Source: Acidimicrobiales bacterium (GTDB lineage: Bacteria > Actinomycetota > Acidimicrobiia > Acidimicrobiales > JANYDT01). From it: a DNA stretch of 9,127 nucleotides. Below are positions 1-6,046 of this stretch, piece by piece; positions within the stretch are counted from its first letter, which is position 1; each line of letters opens with the position of its first letter. Position numbers and translations under genes: made by a program. The stretch lies in assembly GCA_025358985.1 (NCBI GenBank), contig JANYHQ010000345.1:1-9127 (forward strand). Direction: 5' to 3'. The notes under the pieces were generated by a model that was given only the letters and a program-made list of their open reading frames with translations, was not told the origin of the DNA and ran no database searches.

Positions 1-2
1 AC

Positions 3-1565
3 AATTTGGACCCGGAGGTGGCCGAGCACCCCGAGGAGTTGGTGGTGTACGGCGGCTACGGCAAGGCGGCCCGCAACTGGCCCAGCTTTGAAGCAATACT
101 TCGTACACTTACTACCCTCAAGAACGAAGAGACGTTGCTGGTGCAATCGGGCAAACCGGTAGGAGTGATGCGTACCCACGAGTGGGCGCCCCGGGTGATG
201 ATTGCCAACTCCAACCTGGTGGGGGAGTGGGCCACATGGAGCGAGTTCCGCCGGCTTGATGCATTGGGACTCATGATGTACGGGCAGATGACCGCCGGGT
301 CATGGATCTACATCGGTACTCAGGGCATCTTGCAGGGCACCTATGAGACATTCGCAGCAGTGGCGGCCAAGCGATTCGGCGGCACCCTGCAGGGCACCAT
401 CACCCTCACGGCCGGAATGGGGGGTATGGGTGGCGCCCAACCGTTGGCGGTGACCATGAACGGCGGCGTGGTCATCTGCCCCGACATCGACCCGTCGCGT
501 ATCGAGCGCCGTATCCACACCCGCTATCTCGACACGGTGGCCCGCGATGTGGACGAGGCCATGCGTCTGGCCGAGCAGGCCCGTGATGATGGCCGTCCGT
601 TATCCATTGGGGTGGTGGGCAACGCCGCTGACATCTATCCCAAGCTGCTGGCTTCGGACATGCAGATCGACGTGGTCACCGACCAAACGTCGGCTCACGA
701 CCCGCTCAACTACATCCCATCAGGTATGACCATGGCTGAGGCCGACGAACTCCGCCAGCGCGACACCGAGGGCTACATCCGCCGGGCCCGTGCGTCCATC
801 GTGGCCCAGGTGGAAGCCATGGTGGGCTTTCAGAAGAAGGGTTCGGAAGTGTTCGACTACGGCAACTCGTTGCGGGCCGAGGCCATCGAAGGAGGGTACG
901 CGGAGGCCATGAGCTACCCGGGGTTTGTACCCGCGTACATTCGTCCGCTGTTCTGTGAGGGCAAGGGTCCGTTCCGCTGGGTGGCGCTATCGGGTGATCC
1001 GGCTGACATTGCGCGCACCGACAAGGCCATTCTGGAACTGTTTCCCGACAATGATCCGTTGCACCGATGGATTCGCCAAGCCCAGGACAAGGTGGCGTTT
1101 CAGGGGTTGCCGGCGCGTATCTGCTGGTTGGGATACGGCGAGCGCGACGTGGCCGGTGTGCGGTTCAATGAACTGGTGGCCAACGGAGAAATAAGCGCGC
1201 CTATCGTCATTGGTCGCGACCATCTCGACTGCGGATCGGTGGCATCGCCGTACCGCGAAACAGAAGCCATGCTCGACACCAGCGACGCAGTGGCAGACTG
1301 GCCGCTGCTCAACGCCATGGTGAACGTGGCCAGTGGGGCGTCCTGGGTATCCATCCATCACGGGGGCGGGGTGGGCATGGGTCGTTCCATCCACGCTGGT
1401 CAGGTGAGCGTGGCTGATGGCAGCGCACTGGCGGGCGAGAAGTTGGCGCGGGTACTCAGCAACGATCCCGGCATGGGGGTCATCCGCCATGTGGACGCTG
1501 GTTACGAGCGGGCCGATGAAGTTGCAGCCGAGCGCAGCGTTCGTATACCGATGAGGGAGAATTGA
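3..1565 (+). CDS. hutU: Urocanate hydratase (urocanase), 5'-truncated by the window edge
   Basis: This enzyme carries out the second step of histidine degradation in the cytosol, converting urocanate to 4-imidazolone-5-propionate with a tightly bound NAD+. The first visible residues (NLDPEVAEHPEELVVYGG) match an internal stretch near the N-terminus of known urocanases. The TTG at 6 is therefore an internal Leu codon, the frame is open to the left edge, and only about 30-40 residues are missing. Numbering from that Leu, a glycine-rich NAD-binding stretch (TAGMGGMGGAQPLA) is at 135-148. The urocanase signature FQGLPARICW is at 365-374, with the conserved Cys codon at 1122-1124, followed by LGYGER. 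The C-terminal HHGGGVGMGRSIHAGQ block is intact. Visible length of about 520 aa fits the usual 550-560 aa protein. The stop TGA (1563-1565) lies 5 nt before the next gene's ATG, so the two are probably cotranscribed. The identification is near certain. Confidence 0.97.
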   Translation, partial: NLDPEVAEHPEELVVYGGYGKAARNWPSFEAILRTLTTLKNEETLLVQSGKPVGVMRTHEWAPRVMIANSNLVGEWATWSEFRRLDALGLMMYGQMTAGSWIYIGTQGILQGTYETFAAVAAKRFGGTLQGTITLTAGMGGMGGAQPLAVTMNGGVVICPDIDPSRIERRIHTRYLDTVARDVDEAMRLAEQARDDGRPLSIGVVGNAADIYPKLLASDMQIDVVTDQTSAHDPLNYIPSGMTMAEADELRQRDTEGYIRRARASIVAQVEAMVGFQKKGSEVFDYGNSLRAEAIEGGYAEAMSYPGFVPAYIRPLFCEGKGPFRWVALSGDPADIARTDKAILELFPDNDPLHRWIRQAQDKVAFQGLPARICWLGYGERDVAGVRFNELVANGEISAPIVIGRDHLDCGSVASPYRETEAMLDTSDAVADWPLLNAMVNVASGASWVSIHHGGGVGMGRSIHAGQVSVADGSALAGEKLARVLSNDPGMGVIRHVDAGYERADEVAAERSVRIPMREN

Positions 1566-1570
1566 GAATC

Positions 1571-2146
1571 ATGACGGTTCGCACCATTGCCACCGTTGGT
1601 CATCCGGTGCTGCGTCAGCCCACCCGAGTGGTGTCGGCCGAGGAGTTGGCGTCGCCGGAGATCCAGCAACTGATCGATGACCTCGTCGACACCATGCGAG
1701 ATGCCAACGGGGCCGGCATTGCCGCCAATCAGGTGCATGAGTCCGTACGTATCACCATCATCGAGGTCAACCACAACCCTAGGTACCCCTACAAACCACA
1801 GATTCCGTTGACGGTGGTGGTGAACCCGGTGATCGAGATGCTCGACGATGAACTGGTGGAGATCAACGAGGGGTGTCTGTCGGTACCCAATCTGCGCGGC
1901 AATGTGATGCGCAATGTGAACATACGAGTGCGATATCTGGATCGCCACGGGGTGGCTCACGATGAGGTGAAGCGTGGTCTCACCGCAGGTACGTTCCAAC
2001 ACGAGTGCGACCATTTGGACGGCAAGTTGTTCTTGGACCGGGTCCACGACACCACCAGTCTCACCACCTGGGAGCAGTTCGAGCGTTGGCATCGGGCGGC
2101 ATTCATCGAGCGCATCACGGCGTTTGTGGAGCGTGTGGGTTCGTGA
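1571..2146 (+). CDS. Peptide deformylase-family metallohydrolase embedded in the hut operon
   Basis: Peptide deformylases are Fe/Zn/Co hydrolases that remove the formyl group from N-formylmethionine of new proteins. All three family motifs are present, numbered from the ATG at 1571 (191 aa). Motif 1 is GAGIAANQ at 47-54, motif 2 is EGCLS at 100-104 with metal ligand C102, and motif 3 is QHECDH at 143-148 with H144 and H148 as ligands and E145 as catalytic base. An ATG start is chosen over the in-frame TTG at 1562. The purine-rich AGGGAG (1554-1559) is 11 nt upstream of the ATG but only 2 nt from the TTG. The gene sits between hutU and hutF, and its TGA overlaps the hutF GTG. This context suggests it may act on N-formylglutamate rather than, or as well as, nascent peptides; that is inference. 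It could equally be an ordinary second def copy. Family assignment is firm; substrate is open. Confidence 0.93.
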   Translation: MTVRTIATVGHPVLRQPTRVVSAEELASPEIQQLIDDLVDTMRDANGAGIAANQVHESVRITIIEVNHNPRYPYKPQIPLTVVVNPVIEMLDDELVEINEGCLSVPNLRGNVMRNVNIRVRYLDRHGVAHDEVKRGLTAGTFQHECDHLDGKLFLDRVHDTTSLTTWEQFERWHRAAFIERITAFVERVGS

Positions 2147-3504
2147 GTATGCAGGTGTGGTGCGAGATGGCCTGGTTGGGCGGTCCCATCGCCACACCGG
2201 GGGTGCTGTTGCACGTGGACGGTGATCGCATTGCGTCGGTACGCACCGGCGTGGCGGCGCCACCAGCGGGGAGCGAGATACTCACCGGGCTCACGTTGCC
2301 GGGTATCGCCAATGCGCACTCGCATTGCTTCCATCGAGTGCTGCGGGGACGGACCCAGGTGGGCGAGGGGTCGTTTTGGACATGGCGTGAACAGATGTAT
2401 GCCGCCGCCGCTCGGCTCACGCCAGCGCTGTATCACCAATTGGCTATTGGCGTTTTTGCGGAGATGGTGATGGCCGGATACACCACGGTGGGCGAGTTCC
2501 ACTACGTACACCATCAGCTCGATGGGTCGCCGTATGCGCAAGCACACGAGATGGAGTTGGCCCTGATTGATGCGGCGCAGGTGGCCGGTATCAGACTCAC
2601 ATTGTTGGACACGTGCTACCTGCACGGTGGCATCGGCCAGTCACTGGAGGCGTTGCAGTTGCGTTTCTCCGATGCTTCGGTGGAGGCCTGGGTCACCAGG
2701 GTTTCCGGGTTGGTCGATGCGGTGGGAAGCAATCCGCTGGTGCGCGTGGGAGCGGCCATTCATTCCGTTCGGGCTGTGTCCCCCGCTGAGGCTGCGGTGG
2801 TGGCGGCGTGGGCATCGCAGCGACGTGTTCCCCTCCATGCCCATGTCAGTGAGCAGCCACTGGAGAACCAGCAATGTATGGATGCATATGGCGCCACTCC
2901 GACTTCGGTGCTGGACACGGCAGGGGCGTTGCGCAGTGCCGGTGGGTTCTGTGCGGTCCACGCCACCCACCTCGCCGATGATGATGTGCGCGCATACGGA
3001 TCGGCTTCGGCGTTTGTGTGCTTTTGTCCTTCCACCGAACGCGACCTGGCCGACGGTATCGGTCCGTCGGTGACATTACGAGACGCTGGCGCGCGTCTCT
3101 GTGTCGGATCGGATTCCCACGCCGTACTGGACCCATTCGAGGAGTTGCGGGCGATGGAACTCAATGAGCGATTGTCCAGTGGTGGGCGGGGCAATTTTGG
3201 TGCGGCGCAGCTGCTGGAGGCCGGTTCCGCCAATGCAATGGCGGCACTGGGATGGCCCGATGGTGGTCGGTTGGGTGAGGGTGCGCTGTCCGACCTGGTG
3301 TGTGTGCGACTCGATGGCGTGCAGTTGGCCGGCGCGGCACCGTCGCATGTATTGGAATCGGTGCTGTATGCAGGTGGTCCACGCGATGTGGACGCGGTGA
3401 TGGTGAGCGGACGCTTCGTGGTGCGCAGCGGCCTGCATCAGTCGGTGAATGACGTGGCAGAGCGTCTGCGTCAATCGATTGGTGCCATCGTGGCTGATGG
3501 GTGA
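2143..3504 (+). CDS. hutF: Formimidoylglutamate deiminase
   Basis: This amidohydrolase-superfamily enzyme hydrolyses N-formimidoyl-L-glutamate to N-formyl-L-glutamate and ammonia, the fourth step of the five-step histidine pathway. The expected metal-site series is visible (453 aa, numbered from GTG 2143): AHSH with H59 and H61, HAHVSEQ with H232 and H234, HATHL with H273 and H276, and GSDSH with D324. FWTWREQMY at 78-86 is characteristic of HutF within this superfamily. The GTG start overlaps the deformylase stop (GTGA at 2143-2146). A GGAG at 2128-2131 lies 11 nt upstream. ATG at 2149 is an alternative start that removes two residues. The reading frame is open further upstream to 2005, but that part lies inside the deformylase gene and does not resemble the family. 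Its product needs a formylglutamate deformylase (normally HutG), which is not seen here. It ends 7 bp from the convergent DUF3052 gene. Confidence 0.95.
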   Translation: MSMQVWCEMAWLGGPIATPGVLLHVDGDRIASVRTGVAAPPAGSEILTGLTLPGIANAHSHCFHRVLRGRTQVGEGSFWTWREQMYAAAARLTPALYHQLAIGVFAEMVMAGYTTVGEFHYVHHQLDGSPYAQAHEMELALIDAAQVAGIRLTLLDTCYLHGGIGQSLEALQLRFSDASVEAWVTRVSGLVDAVGSNPLVRVGAAIHSVRAVSPAEAAVVAAWASQRRVPLHAHVSEQPLENQQCMDAYGATPTSVLDTAGALRSAGGFCAVHATHLADDDVRAYGSASAFVCFCPSTERDLADGIGPSVTLRDAGARLCVGSDSHAVLDPFEELRAMELNERLSSGGRGNFGAAQLLEAGSANAMAALGWPDGGRLGEGALSDLVCVRLDGVQLAGAAPSHVLESVLYAGGPRDVDAVMVSGRFVVRSGLHQSVNDVAERLRQSIGAIVADG

Positions 3505-3511
3505 GCGGCGG

Positions 3512-3901
3512 TCAGCGCACTTCCTTGCGCCACACCACCCGCAGGCCGCTCCACAGCTCATCAACGGCGCAGACCTTGTTGTCGACCAGTCCCAGCGGGA
3601 GCACCACCGCACGAATGACGTCTTCACTCATGTCCGACGGGATCACCGTGCGGGCCGTCTTCTTCGGCCAGCAGATCCACAGTCCGCCGTTGCGGGCGAT
3701 GTCGGCACCCCAACGTTCGATCCCATCACGGAGTTGCGGGGCCCGTGTGACGAATGCCAGTAAAACGTCGAACGGTGGTGTTGCGCCCGGTGTGGGGTGC
3801 ACAGGGAGGCCAATGGGGAGAAGTTCGCCGAGCACCTGCACCACCGAATGGTCCTTGATGCCTAGCTTGGTGGACAGCGGTGTGCCCGAGTACCCGGCCA
3901 T
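3512..3901 (-). CDS. DUF3052 domain-containing protein
   Basis: This is a small cytosolic protein of 129 aa whose whole length fits the DUF3052 family, widespread in actinobacteria and of unknown biochemical function. Recognisable stretches are the N-terminal MAGYSGTPLSTKLGI, a central FDVLLAFVTR strand (44-53), GGLWICWPKK (72-81), and the C-terminal LPLGLVDNKVCAVDELWSGL (101-120). No catalytic motif is evident. The ATG at 3901 is chosen because MAGYSGTPL is the usual start of the family. No strong Shine-Dalgarno sequence precedes it, and a weak -10-like CAGACT lies 5 nt upstream. The gene converges with hutF (7 bp between stops) and diverges from the alpha/beta hydrolase gene across about 145 bp that contain the 23-bp repeats. 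Nothing ties it to histidine degradation. Confidence 0.88.
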   Translation of the reverse strand: MAGYSGTPLSTKLGIKDHSVVQVLGELLPIGLPVHPTPGATPPFDVLLAFVTRAPQLRDGIERWGADIARNGGLWICWPKKTARTVIPSDMSEDVIRAVVLPLGLVDNKVCAVDELWSGLRVVWRKEVR

Positions 3902-3960
3902 ACCGAAGTCTGCCGCAAAATTCGAGCGGGAGCAGCTGCATATGTCCTATGGAGCTTCGT

Positions 3961-4029
3961 GAAAATCTCCGAGTGACGTGCCGGAAAATCTCCTAGTAGT
4001 TCCTCAGAAAATCTACTATTCCAGCTTCT
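3961..4029. repeat. Three tandem direct repeats with a 23-bp period
   Basis: GAAAATCTCCGAGT begins at 3961, GAAAATCTCCTAGT at 3984 and GAAAATCTACTATT at 4007. The spacing is exactly 23 bp each time. The first 8 bases are identical in all three copies, copies 1 and 2 match at 13 of 14 positions, and the remaining 9 bases of each unit are not conserved. The array lies between the divergent DUF3052 and alpha/beta hydrolase genes and stands out as AT-rich against the high-GC background. A much weaker match in the same phase may start at 3938. It could be an array of binding sites for a regulator, or a remnant of an insertion sequence end; IS21-type elements carry multiple short terminal repeats. 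No transposase is visible here. Confidence 0.75.
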
Positions 4030-4033
4030 GGCC

Positions 4034-4039
4034 TACCCT
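4034..4039 (+). promoter_or_regulatory. -10 box for a leaderless hydrolase mRNA
   Basis: TACCCT fits the actinobacterial -10 consensus TANNNT and ends 7 nt before the GTG at 4047. Transcription would therefore start at or next to the start codon. No convincing -35 element is visible, and the 23-bp repeats occupy that area. Confidence 0.45.
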
Positions 4040-4046
4040 TCGGGGC

Positions 4047-4715
4047 GTGAACATCGGTCCATTGCGGGTGCTGGCGGTGCAGGCGGTGGACGTCACGGCG
4101 TCATTGCGTCACGTGGAGATCTACACGTCCAGCGGGCTGGTGACCATGTTGTGGCATGGCCCAGAAAACGCCGAGCGAGCGGTGTTGGCAGTGGGCGGTG
4201 CCATGGGTGGACTGCTGGGCCCAGCCGATGGGTATTACCAGTACCTGGGCGACACTTTGGCGGCGCAGGGGATAGGTACGGTGCGTATCTCGTACCGGCG
4301 CCCCAACGATTTGGATGCCTGTGTGGCCGACACCATCGCTGCGGGCATGTTGGCGGAACGGTCCGGAGCCGAGCGGTTCATCACCATGGGCCACTCGTTT
4401 GGCGGGGCGGTGGCCATCGGGGCAGCACTGCCTCCCTCACCCATAAGCGCGCAGACCATCGGGGTCTGTACTTTGGCCACCCAGTCGGCCGGATGTGAGC
4501 GGGCCGCGGGGCTAGGCGACAGGCCGTTGTTGCTGGTGCATGGTGACGCCGACGAAATTCTCCCGGCCTGGTCCAGCGAAGCGGTGCGGGAGTTGGCCGG
4601 GGGCCGGGGTCGCCTGGAGATCCTGCCCGGCGCCGGTCATCTGCTGCGCGAGCAGGGCGCGTCGGACTGGATCCGCGAGCACGTCACCAAATGGGTGGTT
4701 GACACGTTCTCGTAG
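4047..4715 (+). CDS. Alpha/beta hydrolase family protein
   Basis: This is a predicted cytosolic serine hydrolase of unknown substrate, 222 aa from the GTG at 4047. The nucleophile elbow GHSFGG is at 115-120 with S117. A likely acid residue lies in HGDADEILP at 165-173 (D169), and the catalytic His is H198 in GAGHLL. Order and spacing fit a minimal alpha/beta hydrolase without a large lid domain, closest in feel to dienelactone-hydrolase-like proteins. An in-frame GTG at 3978 would add 23 residues, but those are encoded by the tandem repeat array and look non-protein-like. GTG 4047 also sits 7 nt after a TACCCT -10 box, so it is preferred. The gene diverges from DUF3052, and its 3' end faces the HxlR gene across the palindromic repeat. 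The fold is confident; the reaction cannot be named. Confidence 0.82.
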   Translation: MNIGPLRVLAVQAVDVTASLRHVEIYTSSGLVTMLWHGPENAERAVLAVGGAMGGLLGPADGYYQYLGDTLAAQGIGTVRISYRRPNDLDACVADTIAAGMLAERSGAERFITMGHSFGGAVAIGAALPPSPISAQTIGVCTLATQSAGCERAAGLGDRPLLLVHGDADEILPAWSSEAVRELAGGRGRLEILPGAGHLLREQGASDWIREHVTKWVVDTFS

Positions 4716-4726
4716 CGGGCACCAAG

Positions 4727-4807
4727 TCAGCTGTGGCGGATTACGCGCGGCTGTGGCGGGTACCCACCAACTGTGCACCACAGTCGCGCGCTAGACGCCA
4801 CACCTGA
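4727..4807. repeat. Long imperfect palindrome, copy A of a duplicated intergenic repeat
   Basis: The ends pair as TCAGCTGTGGCG (4727-4738) with CGCCACACCTGA (4796-4807), at 11 of 12 positions. A second, inner stem pairs CGCGCGGCTGTGG with CCACAGTCGCGCG, with one G-T pair. Between them is a loop of about 20 nt containing GGGTACCC. About 68 bp of this element recur at roughly 90% identity around 5895-5968 in the same orientation. It lies between the 3' ends of the convergent hydrolase and HxlR genes, the usual location for REP-type elements. It could also act as a bidirectional transcription barrier, although there is no T-tract of an intrinsic terminator. Confidence 0.75.
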
Positions 4808-4827
4808 GCGAGTTGAAACCCGTGCGA

Positions 4828-5181
4828 TCAGAGTTGAGGTCGGCCGTTTAGTGTTCGGGACCAACGTCGGGACCACGAATCGAGCGGTTGAAGCGCAGCA
4901 CCAAGTGCGAGTCCGAGATCGGTCAATGCATAGGCGCCACTGTCATCTTGCAATACCAACGCAGCCGTTTCGAGTTCTCGTAGTCGTTCGTACAGAACAC
5001 TCGAAGACAGACCTTCGCAACGTGCGAGTAACGCACGGGCACCAAGCGGCCCGCCGTTGAGCTCCCACATCACGCGGAGCGCCCACCGACGACCGAGGAG
5101 GTCCATGGCGGCCATCACCGGACGGCCGGTCGTCGATCCTCGAACTGCGCCTCCGGGTCTCGGCGATGACCGGGCGTTCAT
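4828..5181 (-). CDS. HxlR-family winged-helix transcriptional regulator
   Basis: This DNA-binding protein of 117 aa fits the single-domain HxlR family, which binds palindromic operators as dimers. The family core begins with MDLLGRRWALRVMWEL at 26-41. The HTH follows (GPLGARALLARCEGLSSSVLYERLRELE, about 44-71), with a wing over 76-87 ending in YALTDLG, and a C-terminal dimerisation helix containing LDSWSRRWS. The only cysteine is C56, inside the HTH, so it lacks the N-terminal redox Cys of thiol sensors such as YodB or HypR. The ATG at 5181 is supported by GAGGAG (minus strand, 5194-5189) 7 nt upstream. The first 20 or so residues are Arg/Gly/Ser-rich and variable. It diverges from the CMD-family gene over a 98-bp region with two matching palindromes, so it very probably represses itself and that neighbour. 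Confidence 0.93.
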   Translation of the reverse strand: MNARSSPRPGGAVRGSTTGRPVMAAMDLLGRRWALRVMWELNGGPLGARALLARCEGLSSSVLYERLRELETAALVLQDDSGAYALTDLGLALGAALQPLDSWSRRWSRTLNGRPQL

Positions 5182-5204
5182 TGCATGGCTCCTCGAATTT
5201 CAGG

Positions 5205-5234
5205 TTGACGTTTCTGATTCAGAAACGATACAGT
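5205..5234 (+). promoter_or_regulatory. Predicted promoter of the CMD-family gene
   Basis: TTGACG (5205-5210) and TACAGT (5229-5234) are separated by 18 bp and make a good sigma-A-type promoter reading toward 5280. The predicted start is near 5241, leaving a leader of about 40 nt with GGAGG at 5271-5275. Palindrome 1 fills the spacer and palindrome 2 covers the start point, the classic arrangement for repression. On the minus strand TACTGT (5235-5230) could be the -10 box for the HxlR gene, so the two promoters overlap. Confidence 0.65.
5210..5226. promoter_or_regulatory. Operator palindrome 1 (HxlR site candidate)
   Basis: GTTTCTGATTCAGAAAC is a perfect palindrome with 8-bp arms around a single central T. 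It lies between the -35 and -10 boxes of the predicted plus-strand promoter and near the predicted start of the HxlR transcript. It shares the pattern GTTTCNNNTTCNGAAAC with the site centred 33 bp downstream. Confidence 0.8.
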
Positions 5235-5240
5235 AGTTGA

Positions 5241-5261
5241 CTGTTTCGATTTCCGAAACAG
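5241..5261. promoter_or_regulatory. Operator palindrome 2 (HxlR site candidate)
   Basis: CTGTTTCG (5241-5248) and CGAAACAG (5254-5261) are perfect inverted arms around a 5-nt centre. The 17-bp core GTTTCGATTTCCGAAAC (5243-5259) matches palindrome 1 at 13 of 17 positions, and its centre is 33 bp away, about three helical turns. Two HxlR dimers could therefore bind on the same DNA face. It overlaps the predicted transcription start of the CMD-family gene and the spacer of the HxlR promoter. Confidence 0.78.
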
Positions 5262-5279
5262 AGTCTGCGTGGAGGAACC

Positions 5280-5852
5280 ATGGCCCGTATCGAACCCGCA
5301 CTCCCGCCGTACTCTCCCGAGGTAGCACAACGGCTTGAAGCAATGATGCCTCCCGGTGTGCCGCCGATCGCGCTCTTCCGGACGTTTGTACGTAACCTTT
5401 CCATGGCCACTGCCATGGGACCGTGGGGCGGTTACGAACTCAGCAAACGGCTGTCGATAACCATGCGCGATCGCGAAATCATCATCGACCGCACATGCGC
5501 GCGCTGTCGCTGCGAGTACGAGTGGGGCATTCACATCGCGTTCTTCGCAGACCGTGTTGAGCTCACCAGCGAGCAAGTCACCTCAATAACCCACGGCAAC
5601 GCGGGGGATCCTTGCTGGCCCGAAGAACGGGATCGTCTGCTCATCGAAGCAGCCGACTCACTTCACGACTGCGCTGATCTCACGGACGACTTGTGGTTTC
5701 GCCTCCGTCAACACTTCGGAGATGAACAGCTTCTCGACCTCTTGATGCTGGCTGGCTGGTACCACGCAATCAGCTACACGGCCAATGGTGCTCGAGTCGA
5801 GCCCGAACCGGGTGCGCCACGATTCCTCGACTTTGCCGTCCTTTCGAAATAG
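5280..5852 (+). CDS. Carboxymuconolactone decarboxylase (CMD)-family protein
   Basis: This is an all-helical CMD/AhpD-superfamily protein of 190 aa. Members include gamma-carboxymuconolactone decarboxylases and alkylhydroperoxidases, and many are uncharacterised. The N-terminal part (LFRTFVRNLSMATAMGPWGGY, about 32-52) and the core starting LSITMRDREIIIDRTCARC (58-76) resemble stand-alone CMD proteins with a YEWGIH motif (80-85). C73, C76 and C78 precede H85. In AhpD the redox pair is CxxCxxxH. Aligning H85 to that His puts C78 at the first Cys and E81 at the second, so the visible CxxC (73-76) is offset and peroxidase activity is uncertain. The GGAGG at 5271-5275 ends 4 nt before the ATG. 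The gene is divergent from the HxlR regulator and is its likely target, possibly in response to an electrophile, peroxide or aromatic compound. That role is inference. Confidence 0.88.
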   Translation: MARIEPALPPYSPEVAQRLEAMMPPGVPPIALFRTFVRNLSMATAMGPWGGYELSKRLSITMRDREIIIDRTCARCRCEYEWGIHIAFFADRVELTSEQVTSITHGNAGDPCWPEERDRLLIEAADSLHDCADLTDDLWFRLRQHFGDEQLLDLLMLAGWYHAISYTANGARVEPEPGAPRFLDFAVLSK

Positions 5853-5894
5853 CCGATCCGTGACATGGCCGATGACGGGGCAAGGCGGGACCGT

Positions 5895-5968
5895 TGTGGC
5901 GATTGCGCGCGGCTGTGGCGGGTACCCGGCAACTGTGCGCCACAGTCGCGCGTTATGCGCCACACCTG
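5895..5968. repeat. Long imperfect palindrome, copy B of the duplicated intergenic repeat
   Basis: TGTGGCG (5895-5901) pairs with CGCCACA (5958-5964), with the same inner stem and GGGTACCC loop as copy A. Aligned over about 68 bp it differs from copy A at about 7 positions, plus a 1-nt indel near the left end, in direct orientation 1163 bp away. It follows the CMD-family gene by about 40 bp. The region 5853-6046 holds no supported gene, only this element and a weak promoter-like sequence (TACTTT at 6023-6028). Confidence 0.73.
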
Positions 5969-6046
5969 GGGACAGGAGGGGCATGGTGAGGTTTGGCTCA
6001 ACAGGGAAACCACCATTCAGCCTACTTTGTGCGTCAACATGATCGT

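Noticed and set aside
6..8. TTG as the start codon of urocanate hydratase
   Set aside because: The preceding AAT codon and the following residues match the internal NLDPEVAE segment of urocanases, so this Leu is internal and the gene is cut by the window edge.
987..1490. Long minus-strand open frame opposite hutU
   Set aside because: Shadow of a high-GC gene; composition is His/Pro/Arg-rich and has no recognisable domain.
1562..1570. TTG at 1562 as the deformylase start
   Set aside because: It leaves only 2 nt after the ribosome-binding-like AGGGAG and adds three non-conserved residues; ATG at 1571 fits better.
2005..2142. N-terminal extension of hutF to 2005
   Set aside because: It lies wholly within the deformylase coding region in another frame and does not resemble HutF; GTG 2143 gives the normal N-terminus.
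1502..2263. 253-residue minus-strand frame opposite the deformylase gene
   Set aside because: It overlaps the well-supported deformylase gene throughout and has a His/Arg-rich, non-protein-like sequence.
3501..3962. Plus-strand frame opposite DUF3052
   Set aside because: The minus-strand product is a full-length family match, so the plus-strand frame is a shadow.
3961..4029. CRISPR array
   Set aside because: Only three units, 14-bp conserved parts and 9-bp variable parts, with no Cas genes; too short for repeats and spacers.
3978..4046. Longer start of the alpha/beta hydrolase
   Set aside because: These codons are made of the 23-bp repeat array and encode no conserved segment; GTG 4047 follows a -10 box.
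4727..4807. Intrinsic terminator for the hydrolase and HxlR genes
   Set aside because: The stem is strong, but no T-tract follows on either strand, and the near-identical copy at 5895 favours a repeat family.
4773..5060. Plus-strand frame opposite the HxlR gene
   Set aside because: The HxlR family match, Shine-Dalgarno sequence and operators support the minus strand; this frame is a shadow.
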